In this document: in pieces, positions 1-11,100 of the stretch
How positions within the stretch are numbered: position 1 is the first letter of the stretch
Layout: the number at the start of each line of letters is the position of its first letter
Virus record (IMG/VR): IMGVR_UViG_3300009160_000094
Location: 1-33,776 of that record
Direction: 5' to 3' (one strand)
DNA from: a virus
DNA length: 33,776 nucleotides
Program-made: the position numbers and the translations under genes
Notes under the pieces: generated by a model
Databases searched by the model: none
Told to the model about the DNA's origin: nothing
What the model saw: the letters and a program-made list of their open reading frames with translations, nothing else

Positions 1-632
1 ACTGTTGTGCCTCCAGCAACATTTCTATTGCTGGAAGTATTATCTGTTTGTATAAAATCGCACATTCTGTATGTGCTAAGACTTTGTATGGCTAATGTTT
101 GATTATTAGGAAAACTAGGAGGATTTGGCGGGACTAATTTACCTAAAATATAGTTCAATTGGGCTATTCCATTAGTCACTGTGCTTTGGTCTGTCATTCT
201 AACAGCCCTACTAACCAGTCTGCCAAGGCTTGGAGTTCCAACATTGACTCCCATAGCACTATTAAACTTGACTAATCCGCCGCTATTTGTGGCTAAATTT
301 AAATCATCACCAGAGGCTTTGGTAAAAATTGTGTTTTCTGTTATCGTAACCCCATCAGTACTAAAAACAGGTGCTTCTATTTCAGTTGTGGCTATGAGGT
401 TTTCAGAACCATTAGTGTCATCAATTAGTAATGTGTCAGACCAGTACCTTGTACCGTCTTTATCAGTTAATAAAAATCGTTTAGAATTGGCAGAGTCTGT
501 TGTGGAAGGTATACCTAAATCAGGTTCCGCTTCACTAAGCTTTAAAAATTCGTATCTTTCTTCACTGACCTTGTTTGGGCGGATCTTTTTAACTCTACCA
601 CTAAAGAGTTCCACCCTACCTTGCTTACCCAT
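1..632 (-). CDS. Fibre-like virion protein, 3' end cut by window start
   Basis: An open frame starts with ATG at 632 and runs without a stop through position 1, giving at least 210 residues with the C-terminus outside the window. A ribosome binding site (TAGGAG) sits a few bases upstream of the ATG. The N-terminus (RVELFSGRVKK, then ERYEFLKLSEAEPDL) closely matches that of the neighbouring 321-aa protein at 776-1741, so the two share an N-terminal module. The next stretch (FLLTDKDGTRYWSD, then a glycine- and threonine-rich part) resembles beta-structured phage fibre or appendage proteins. It is probably a structural protein of the tail or fibre apparatus; the exact role is unknown. A terminator-like hairpin and a second hairpin lie between it and the upstream gene, so it may be transcribed separately. 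Confidence 0.75.
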   Translation of the reverse strand, partial: MGKQGRVELFSGRVKKIRPNKVSEERYEFLKLSEAEPDLGIPSTTDSANSKRFLLTDKDGTRYWSDTLLIDDTNGSENLIATTEIEAPVFSTDGVTITENTIFTKASGDDLNLATNSGGLVKFNSAMGVNVGTPSLGRLVSRAVRMTDQSTVTNGIAQLNYILGKLVPPNPPSFPNNQTLAIQSLSTYRMCDFIQTDNTSSNRNVAGGTT

Positions 633-668
633 TCAGAACTCCTACATGACTAATCTTCAGATACATAC

Positions 669-697
669 AAAAAGGGGCCTTTGAAAAGACCCTCTTT
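669..697 (-). terminator. Probable rho-independent terminator
   Basis: On the minus strand an imperfect GC-containing stem (AAAGAGGG pairing with CCCCTTT through a G-U pair, plus an inner CTT/AAG stem) is followed by five T residues. It lies downstream of the 321-aa fibre gene and upstream of the next fibre gene. The stem is not perfect, so termination may be partial. Confidence 0.55.
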
Positions 698-704
698 GTT
701 AACA

Positions 705-726
705 ATAATAGACAGCCCTCTATTAT
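705..726. other. Perfect 8-bp inverted repeat
   Basis: ATAATAGA (705-712) and TCTATTAT (719-726) are exact reverse complements around a 6-base loop. The hairpin lies between two fibre genes just ahead of the terminator-like structure. It has no T-tract of its own; it could be an mRNA processing or stability element. Confidence 0.5.
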
Positions 727-759
727 GGTTCATATTTTCTTAAAGAAATCTTTACAGAT

Positions 760-767
760 TATTTACT
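760..767 (-). promoter_or_regulatory. Possible T4-type late promoter element
   Basis: The minus strand reads AGTAAATA, two mismatches from the T4 late element TATAAATA, right after the stop of the 321-aa gene. If real, transcription would begin near 754 and pass two hairpins before the next ATG at 632. This is a weak call because of the mismatches and the terminator-like hairpin downstream. Confidence 0.3.
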
Positions 768-775
768 TTTTTATA

Positions 776-1741
776 TTAAAATGATCCGCAATCTATTACA
801 TTAGAAAAATAAGGGTTTCCTCCAAGATCAGCTTGTAGAACACTACCATTAGCATAAGCAGCATTGGTAACACCTACTGGATCTGATCCATTTCCATAAA
901 CAACACCCTTAGATGTTAGTTCTGGACGACCAGTGCCGCCATAACTTACGTCAATAACATCAGCATTCCAAGTACCTTCAGTGATTGCTGAAAGAATTTG
1001 AACTGTTCCATTGGCTCCTGCAAACAATTGCAAATTAACATTGTCTGGGGAATATACTCTATTAACAATCAAATCTTGCAATTGCAATGCAGCACCCAAT
1101 GTACCACTTACATCACCAACGAATTTCTTACCAATTTGTTGACCTCTTGGAATAAACACAAAACGTTGTGTTTCGTTTTGGAATCCAAAAAAGCCTAATT
1201 TAGCGCCTTGTCCAGCTTCAGCAGCTTCAGCAGCCGCATCCCACCAACGGAAAGCCACACCAGCATCATAATCTACTAGTTGAGAAGTTGCCTCTTCATC
1301 ACCACCAACTGTAAGAATTGGGTCATCAATTGTTACAGACTCAGTGTTAACCTGTACGGTTGTGCCATTTACAAATAAATTTGAATTAATAATCAAATTG
1401 TCATCTGCATCAAACGCAACTTTTTCAGTCCAACTTCTGTTACCTTCTTGATCTGAAAGAAAGATAGCTCTTAATGTTGAATCAGTTGGTGTGATATCAT
1501 TGTCAAGTTGGTCTGTATAAGTTACCGAAGCAAGATTAACCTGAGTTGCTGGGTTTCTTTGTACTTCAACATTGAGCTCGTTGACACTTTGCCAAGGCAC
1601 ATATAAGTTAGGTTCTGCTTCACTTAGTCTAAGATAATCATACCTTTCTTCACCTGTGCCAAGACCTACTGTATTGACATGTTTTGCTGGGACTTTTTTA
1701 ACTCGTCCGCTAAATAATTCTACTCTTTTTTGGGCTGCCAT
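776..1741 (-). CDS. Fibre-like virion protein (321 aa)
   Basis: The N-terminus (RVELFSGRVKK, then ERYDYLRLSEAEPNL) is shared with the truncated protein at 1-632. Near residues 90-155 is a segment common in T4-like marine phage fibre proteins: SDQEGNRSWTEKVAFDADD, then NLFVNGTTVQVNTESVTIDD, which matches the NVTGVANYVNVTDMQVEDN region of the 360-aa protein at 23004-24086. The rest is glycine- and asparagine-rich and likely beta-structured. The last residues, VIDCGSF, match the IDCGEY end of the 578-aa fibre at 20221-21957. It starts at ATG 1741 with AAGGA upstream. It is probably a tail-fibre or appendage component; ligand and partner are unknown. Confidence 0.75.
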   Translation of the reverse strand: MAAQKRVELFSGRVKKVPAKHVNTVGLGTGEERYDYLRLSEAEPNLYVPWQSVNELNVEVQRNPATQVNLASVTYTDQLDNDITPTDSTLRAIFLSDQEGNRSWTEKVAFDADDNLIINSNLFVNGTTVQVNTESVTIDDPILTVGGDEEATSQLVDYDAGVAFRWWDAAAEAAEAGQGAKLGFFGFQNETQRFVFIPRGQQIGKKFVGDVSGTLGAALQLQDLIVNRVYSPDNVNLQLFAGANGTVQILSAITEGTWNADVIDVSYGGTGRPELTSKGVVYGNGSDPVGVTNAAYANGSVLQADLGGNPYFSNVIDCGSF

Positions 1742-1785
1742 TATTATTATTCCTTATATAAAGCCGTCGTATTGATTAGGCTTGA

Positions 1786-2124
1786 TTAATCGTTAGCTGA
1801 TTCTAGAATACTTAATGTAATTCTTAAAGAATTATTCCCGCTACCTTGAACTCTCAAGGTATCGCCTGATTCTAGAACCAACTTGCCTGCTACAACACTT
1901 ACGGCATCGCTATGAGGTATGTCAAATGAACTAACTAATTCATTTGAAACAACTCCTCTTACATGCCATGCTGTAATTGCTGCTGAACCACTACTAGTAA
2001 TATTAGCTACCTGTGTTCCTAGCACGATACCTGTAACCCCCGCAGGGGTTGTGTAGATATTGGTCGGGGTAGTAGTTACCGTTGCTGTTACAGTTTTAAA
2101 TGCGTTTAAAGGTACGTTTGCCAT
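1786..2124 (-). CDS. Small beta-rich virion protein (112 aa)
   Basis: A 112-residue protein with no cysteine and alternating polar and hydrophobic residues typical of a small beta sandwich. Its C-terminal half (KLVLESGDTLRVQ, then SLRITLSILE) aligns with the 105-aa protein at 22677-22994 (KIILDSGDSVQAK, then SISATLSYVR), so they look like diverged paralogues. An AAGGAAA ribosome binding site precedes ATG 2124. It sits 31 bases after the giant repeat protein and before the 321-aa fibre protein, with no promoter of its own visible, so it is probably co-transcribed with the giant gene. It could be a fibre cap, adaptor or head-decoration-like protein; the function is not known. Confidence 0.65.
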   Translation of the reverse strand: MANVPLNAFKTVTATVTTTPTNIYTTPAGVTGIVLGTQVANITSSGSAAITAWHVRGVVSNELVSSFDIPHSDAVSVVAGKLVLESGDTLRVQGSGNNSLRITLSILESAND

Positions 2125-2155
2125 TTTAATATTTCCTTATTTTAACCTTTGAAAA

Positions 2156-5100
2156 TTACTCATTCAATGCTAGGATGTATGGTGTAATAACACCTAGCAA
2201 GCTCTTGTTAAATGCTCTACCAACAATCGAACCTGAGTCACGTTTAATTGTTAGTTCTGGACCAATCTTGAAGTCACCCTTCTGATCTGTACTAGTGAAG
2301 TTGATGAATCCACCGCGTTCACTAACAATCTCATTAGCCTCAATCGGTACTCCACCATTATATGGTAACGCACTATCAACGTCAATACCAGTTCCTACCC
2401 ACTCTAGTGTGTGACCAGTTGTTGTAATCTGGCTAACTTGGTGGAAAGTTGCATATGTATTATCATCAACACTTGACTTAAATGTAGCATCTAGTGTCAC
2501 TACACTGACATAACCGTTTGAAACGATATCAGTAAATGCATCGAACAATGATCCAACTGTGGTTACTTCACTATCTGTAGCAGCCACATTGTCTGTGTTC
2601 TGATCTACATAGATCTGCAACGGAGTTACATAATCATTCTTAACAATCTTTCTTGCCAATGTGTCTAGATAATTGAATCCAGCCGCAGTAGCATCTTTGC
2701 TGTCTGCTGGGATCTGCAATCTACCACCACTGAAATACTGCTCTGCTGCATACTTGGTTCTACTATTTCCACCGTAGATCAAGTCATAAGCCACAGCATC
2801 CAATGTTAAGCCAATGTCACGCTTACATGTATCTTGTAAGTATCCAAATCCTGAATACTCTTCATTAACATAAGTGATTGTGTCAGCTTGAATTGCTTCA
2901 AGATTATCTTGAATTAAATCGCGTAACAATACATACTTGGCTTCAGCATTGTCCAAACTTGGGGCAACTAGGGCAGGAGCACCAGCAAGACCTTTTTGTA
3001 ATGTTGTTACAATACCATGAACCAATGTTGCAGTTCTTGTTGCATTATCGTTAGTAGCTGCTGTATGAGTCTTGTCTTGAGTCTGACTGTTACCACTTAA
3101 CGGTGCAACAGTAGTATTCTTAACAATGTCATCAATGATACTTTCTAGATACTGCATACTTAGGATTGTTGGTCCTTTTGTTCCAAACGGAATGACTAGA
3201 CCACCTTTGTATGTGTACTGGATGCCAGCATCTCTAGTTTGAGTATTGCCACCGTAATACATGTCATAAGCCAATGCTTCAACAATATAACCAATATCGC
3301 GTCCGCACTTTTCTGGATTGTACACGAACCATTGTCCATCAAATGCATCTTTGACTGCCTTGTTTACACTGCCACTTGTAGTATTATTTGCAACAAGAGT
3401 AGCTCTAACTGCTTCTATTGCTGTATAATCAGCATCACCAGTATTGATAGTTGGTAAAACTCTTAAACTATTAGCAGTTGTATTAGCAGCACCTAAATTA
3501 GCTGAATCAATAATATTAGTTATACCATCAATTAGGTCAGTAACATCATCTTGAACTGTGCTACTACTTGCTCCACCAAATGTTCCTTTTGTAACAGAAA
3601 TTTGTTTTGGAGTAAATGCATTAAATGTTGTCTCACTTAAGATTAAAGCTCTAATCATATCCCTTAGATAAGCATATGCACCTAGTGTAGCAGTTGCTTC
3701 ACTTTGACCAGGTTCACCTAGTCCTAATGTTAATGTAGTGCCTTCCCAATATGCAAGACCAGCTTCTACAGTTTGACTGTTACCGCCATAGATCAAGTCA
3801 TAACGTAATGCTTCAAGGATATATGCAACATCACGCTCACATGCAATCTTGTCATAATCCAATTCTGGATAATTGATTGCAATCCAAGCACGAACTTCTG
3901 CTTTGATGAAAGCTGTATTATTAGCATTAGCAATAGTTTCAACAGCATTATCGTATGCAGCAGTACCATTTGTATCAAATGTTAATGCTGGAACAGCTAT
4001 TACACCACGATCTATGATGTCAATGATAGTATCCATCAATGAACGTACAGTAGTTGCCCCAGTTAATGACAAGTCAGTTAATGCTTTCTTCAAGAAGTAC
4101 AATGCACCAATAGTAGCTGCTTTTTGTTCGCCTGTTACTGTCTTACTATAACTTCTTAAATATGCCTGACCAGCTTTAACTGACTGGAAGTTAGATCCAA
4201 GTAATAAGTCATATTCAATTGCGTCTAGAATAATACCAACATCACGAGCACACTTAGTTGTGTCATAAACACCTCTTACAAACTCTCTGCTATTGATATA
4301 ATCAAGTACTTTATTTACACTAGCTTCTTTAGCTGCAAGTAATGTAGCTTTAGCAGAAGTAATAGTTGGGTTAGTACTTGTTACTGTTGGCTCAATAATT
4401 GTTGTTAATGCTGGAGTTGTTCCATCACCACCAACATAATTGATAATAATATCAATTAAAGCATTAGCCGCGGTAGTTTGTCCTGTAACATAACTAGCAA
4501 TTGTAGTCTTAAGTTGAGCGTAAGCAGCTAAAGTAGCTCCTTTCTCGCCAGTACCATTGCCCAATTGCGCTTGAGTACCTGCAAAATAACTACGAGCAGC
4601 AATAACAGTTGCTCTGTTTCCGCCATATGTTAAGTCATGTGTTAGTGCGTCAACAATATAACCAACATCGCGTAAACATGTAGCTTGTCTACCAGCTAAT
4701 GTTGCCCAACTAAATCCATTAGCTGTATAAGTGGACAAGTAAGTTCCAATAGCAGTTTTAATAGTTTCTTTATTAGTCTGCAATGTATTACTAGTTACTG
4801 CACCTGTAAGACCAGTTGACGGGAAACTTAATGTTGGAGCATTGCCACCGTCATTAATAATGTCAATGATAATACCTAGCTTAGATCTAATTCTGCTTAC
4901 AACAGTGCTACTAGTACTAACTAGGTTAGCTAATACACTCTTAGCATGAGTTAGAGCAGCTAAGATTGCAAACTTCTGCGGAGCAGCAACTGCACCTTGA
5001 GCATCAACTCTTGTGTAAGCAAGACCAGCTGTAACGCTTTGGGCATTACTGTCAGTGAAAGTGTCATAAATTACTGCGTCTAAGATGTATCCTAGGTCGC

Positions 5101-8100
5101 GTTCGCACTTGACAACATCATATAAGAAGTAAGCTCTTTCATTGATATACTTGGTGGTCTTTTTAGATATTGTAGACACAGCATTAACTATGTTATTTCT
5201 AGCAATTTCTAGGTCATTATCTGCACCAAGCAATTGTGGATACTGTACTGTTGGAAGAGCACTTAATCCGTTTGAAATTACATTTTTAATAATGTCAATT
5301 AATGTACCAACTTTTGTATCGTTAGTAACGTTAGTTAATTCTTGCTCAATAGTATTTCCACTAACCTCATCTCGAATTAAAGTTTTCAAGTATTCATAAG
5401 CAGCTAGAGTAGCAGTTTTCTCAGCAGTAACAACACCTAATGTTAACTCATTACTATTTCCTACATAGTAAGCACGAGCAGCAATAGTAGTTGCCCAGTT
5501 GCCACCATATGTTAAGTCATATGTAATTGCGTCAACAATATAACCAACGTCGCGTGTACATAAAGCTTTCTTAGGAGCACTTAATGCATTCCAGAACACA
5601 TTACTGTCATATCCGCCAGTTGGGTTGGCGAACCAATCTGTAATGTCACTTTGGATTGTACCTCTAACAAGACGAGTTAATTGTCCTTGAGCATTATATG
5701 CTGTAACATTACTTGGAGTGAAGTCCATTTCATCTATAGCAACACTTGCTGCAATATCACCATTGATAATACCAATGATTAGATCCATGCTAGCTTTAAC
5801 ACTATCAACAGCATCGATATTGTTGGCCACAATTGAAGCTAACAATTGCTTGACATACTTCAAGCTTTGAATTGTCATATGCTGCTCTTTACTGCCATCC
5901 AATACATTTTCAGCCGTATTACCTAAGTAGCGTAATCCAGCTATAGTACTTTGATAGTTACTACCTGTTACCATGTCATATGCGACAGCAGTTACAATGT
6001 AACCAACATCACGAGCACACTTTTCTTCATTATATCCAACAGTGTCATCCTGTTCTTTGAATGGATTGTACTCAGTGTTGATCTTAGCAAGTACTTGGTC
6101 AACAATGAAGTCCTTGTTGGCTAATAAAGTCTTTTTAACTTCGTCAGCATTATCTGATACTGGTGTACCACCCCAAGTAATAGCTGGTATGCTACCATCT
6201 GGACCCTTATCTAGGATCTGTAGGATAACATTCATGCCAGCTGCAATTCTTTCTTGAGCAATCTTATTAGTTGTTAGGGCTAATAATTCATTCTTTAACA
6301 AGTTAAATGCTGCTGTTGTAGCTAATTTTTGGGTAGTACCAAACACGCCATTACTTGCAATTAAACGAGCATAACTGCGTCCAGCAATTGTTGTACGGAA
6401 ATTGCTGTCAAACAACATGTCCCAACTAATCGCGTCAGTTACATAACCAACATCGCGAGCACACTTGACTGCGTCGTATGTCAATGCTGGGAAGTTAGTG
6501 GTTACATATGAAGTAACAGCAGTCTTAATTACTGCAATTTGATCTCTAAATGTAGCACTTACTTCTTTTAGATTTACATCTGCCCATGAAGCATCTGCGT
6601 AAACTTCTGTAACACTTGCATCATCATCAATCAAACTGTTGACGTTAGCAATCAATGCAGCAATTGTATCAGCTACACTTGCTGGGAAGTCTGAAATATC
6701 TGCAATCTTATCGCCTAATTCAGTGAATGCTGCCTTAGTAGCATTAACGTGATCAGTATGAGGAGAAGAACCAAGTACAGCTCCTTCATAATATGCACGA
6801 CCAGCAACAACTGTTTCCATATTGCCACCATAGGTCAAGTCATACTTGATTGCATCTAATACATAACCAATATCGCGTAAGCATGTATCTTTATTATAGC
6901 CAGAGAAACTATGTGAAATACCATCTAGATATGTACCCATCTGCGATAATAAAATATCTCTATTAGCATCAAGTAGGCTAATACCACTAGCAACTACTGC
7001 GTCATAACTATTTCTAGTTACTTCACCTAGCTCCAATGTGTCTAATAGAGTACGCATTGCACTTGTTACTCTGCGACCAGCTTCCTTGTTACCAGTTACA
7101 ATGGCTAACAACTTGCCTCTTAAGAATTCAAATGCTGCCATTGTGGCTGCCTTTTGCTCCTTAGTTGTGAAGTTACCACTTGTAACTTGACTACGTGAGT
7201 AGCTGCGACCAGCAACATAACTTCTAAACTCATTGTCAAACATCATATCATAACGTACTGCGTCAACAACATAACCAACATCGCGAGCGCATGTGTCTAC
7301 ATTATAATCCAATGCTGGGAATGTTGCAGTAACATAATCAGTTACTTGTTGCTGTAAGCTTGCTACTGTATCACCCATTGTTGTTGCAAATGATACAAAG
7401 TTACTGTTAACCCAACTTGTGTTAGGTAGTCTTGCAGCAGCATTATCACCTGTGCTAGTATTAATATATGTTACTAACTCATCAAACAATACTTTAGCAG
7501 CAGCAGCACCAGCAGCACTACCTGCAAGTCCAGTTGTGGATTGTGCTGGAATACTTCCGCCTGTATAAGGACCAGCAGCTAAGTTTTGAGCAATGTCTTC
7601 AATAATGCTACCAACAAAATTAAATGTATCAATAGTGTTAGTAATATGAGTTGAATCAGCTTCAGCTAATACTAGTCCATTGTAGTATGCACGTCCAGCT
7701 TCTACAGTTGCTAAGTTGCCACCGTATGTTAAGTCATAACGTACTGCATCTAAGAAGTAGTCAACATCGCGTAAGCATGTTGCTAAACTAAATCCTGTTG
7801 GATTAATACCTTCGTCGTCAATATACTCAGCAACTTGACCTTTGATGTAATCTCTGTTAGCTTCAATACGATCTCTAGCAGCTAGACGACCAATATCAAA
7901 ACTGTTTACAGTGCCACCATATGGAATTGATAGTGCTAATGCGCCGCTTCCAGCAAATGTTCTAACACGACCAGCTCCATTGTCTAGGATGTCAATGACT
8001 ACGTCCATACTTGCACCAACTCTTGCTAGAGCTGTTGCGTCAGATTTGACAATATCTTCTAGTGCAATCTTAACAATTCTAAAGCCTGCAACTGATGCAT

Positions 8101-11100
8101 CCTTCTGACCTAAACTTGTAAAGTCACCTTCAGTAACTTGTCTACGTAAGTAGCTGCGACCAGCAACGTTACTTCTAAAGTTACTGTTAAACATCATGTC
8201 CCAACGTACCGCGTCAATGACTAAACCAATGTCTCTTTGACATGTTGCAACGTCATAATCTAATGCTGGATAGTTAGCACTGATATAATCAGTTGTTGTC
8301 TTAGCCACAGTTGCTTTAGCAGCATTTAGCGCATCACTGAACACATATAACTTACTTGGGACCCACTTAATGTCAGCTGGAATTTCAACTGGATCTTGCG
8401 GAGCTGTGTCAATGTAGTTCATTACTAGTGTAACTAACGGAGCGACAAAATTAGTACTTACTGGTTCAGTAGAAGCTGGAGCAGTTTTATCTTGTGTAGT
8501 ACTATTTCCACTGGATCTAGTTACATCAATATTTTGAACTACTAGCTTGATAACGTCTCTTAAATGTCTGTAAGCATCTAATGTAGCAAGTTTTTCATTC
8601 TTACCTTCTAGAACTGTACCATTGTAATAAGCACGACCAGCAACTGATGTTTCCATATTGCCGCCATAGGTCAAGTCATAAACAATTGCATCTAAGATAA
8701 ATCCTAAATCTTCTCTACACTTAGTTTCGTCTGTTGCACCAACACCAGTAGTAAATGTAAATTCTGGGTAAGCATTAGTGTTGAAGTTGCCTCTGTTAGC
8801 TGTCTTCTCTTGAATAATGTAAGCAATTACTTCATTAATTAAGAAAGTTCTGTTAGCAACAATTCTAGCTTTGGCATTGGCAATAGCTGCAACGTGTGAA
8901 TTATCTGTGCCACCTGTTGGGGTTGGCAATGCACTTATCGCAGGAGGATCATCACCGCTAACGATATCTATAATAGTATCCATTAGACTTGTTAATCTAG
9001 CTTTGGCAGCTACTTCAATTGTACCAGCAGCACGAACATCAATTATATCAAATAATTTTGTTTTTAATGTGTTTAATGCAACTAATTCAGCAGTATTTTG
9101 ATCACCACCATCATAAACTTCTGATGCTACAAGACGCGTATAACTACGACCAGCTACAACACTACGGAAATTAGTATTAAATAACATGTCATAACGTACT
9201 GCATCAATGACTAACCCAATATCGCGAGCACACTTGGCTGAGTCAAACACTAAACTTGGATCACCAACACTTACTGCATCAACGATGTCAGTAATAATTG
9301 TGTCCTTGTCTGTTAGGAACTCACCATCTAATGTTAGGTAATCTGAATCTACCCAATCAATATATGGTGTAGTTGTTACTGGACTACTGTTGTAAGCAGC
9401 ATCAACTAAGTTTCTTACACCTAAAACCAATGCCTCAGCTTCTCTTGCAATGTCGGCTGGGATGCTAGCAGCTACTAGAAGATCAAGAACCTTTCTAGCC
9501 ATGAAAGTGTAAGCTTCTAATGTGGATTTAATTTCGTTGCCAATTAGTAAACTTTCGTTAGCTGCACCTGCATAGTATGCACGACCAGCAACCATTGTTT
9601 CCATGTTGCCACCGTAGGTCAAGTCATAGCACATTGCTTCTAAGATGTAACCAATGTCTTTTTCACATGAAGCCTTTCTATTAGTTCCAGCAGTAGTTGG
9701 GGTGGTATTTGTATTGTTTGAACTATCCCATGTACCATAATCAAATCCATCAAACGCTGGATTCTTACGACCAGCAAGTTCAGCAACAATAAATGCACTT
9801 ACTGCATTCTTAATAGCAGTTACGTTAGTGCTGTTCTTGAGATAATCAACTGCGTCAAAATATCCAATAGTACGGAAATCTCTTCCAGTTGCTCTTGGTA
9901 GTGCGTAAACACTGCCACCAGCTAGTGCAGTAACAAAAGTTGGCACTGTGCTTTCAGCAATAATACTCTTGATCAATTCAAAACTATCAGTAATGCTAGC
10001 GATTGCTGTTGCATCAGTTGTTAGTTCTAACACACGACTTAGTGCATAATCAATACCACCTAATGTTTCTCTTAGTTGATCGCTGATTACCAAGCTGCTG
10101 GTTGCTCTGCGATAAGCTGTACCTGCTTTGATACTGTTGTAGTTTGTACCTAATAGTAGGTCATTCAATGCAGCATCAATGATTAGGCCAACGTCGCGAG
10201 CACAACGGCTTTGATCATAAGTCTTGTAGTTAGCTGTGATATAAGCAGTAACTTCTTCTTTCAAGAACTCCTTGTTAGCAATCAAACTCTTAGCAGCGTT
10301 GATACTGTTTGGATTGAGAGCAGCACCTAGTGGTGGAACATTTACCACTGCTGGGGCTACTTCAACACCCTTGTCAACGATGTCATATAGAATGTCAAAT
10401 CTATTTTCGATTTCACTGATAATATATGGATTTGTTACTAGTGGAGGTGTTTGACTTACTGCAACGCACTTTTCTTTAATAAAGTTAATTGCTTCTAACT
10501 GTGGCCCTAACTGGTAACTTGTAACTACACCAGCTGCTTTCTGTAAGTATACACTGCCTGCTGTGATAGTTTGGAAGTTGCTGTTTAGAACTAGGTCATA
10601 CATGACACAGTCAATGATTAAGCCAACGTCGCGAGCACACTTTTCTGTGTTATATTGTAAAATATAGCTGTCAAGATAATCAGCAATACGAGCCTGTAAA
10701 CTCTTCTTCTGTTCTTGCAAGCTTAATCTTACATAAGCCAATGTTTCATCACCAGCTAAGAACTCTGGCTCAATTGGCTCTGGAAGCTGTTTCACACCGC
10801 CTTTAACAACATTAATAACAATGTCAGTTAGTCCAGCTAGTTTAGCAGCAACTTGTTCGCTAGCACCAATACCACGAACTTGTGGCACTGCTAGTTGGAA
10901 TGACTCAACTGGTGTATTACGGGATACTTCAAATAAAACTGTACCTAAGTAATTGTAAGCTCTTTCTGTAGCTGTTACTTCATCTGCACCAAGTACAGCA
11001 CCTTCATAATAAGCTGTGCCTGCATTAACAGTTTCAGTGTTACCACCATATGTTAGATCGTAGTAAATGGCATCTAGGATGCTATCTAAATCTTCCAAAC

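Noticed and set aside
181-684. Plus-strand 167-codon frame over the truncated fibre gene
   Set aside because: The minus strand carries a clear paralogue of the neighbouring fibre N-terminus with a ribosome binding site. The plus frame runs into the terminator hairpin and has no family features.
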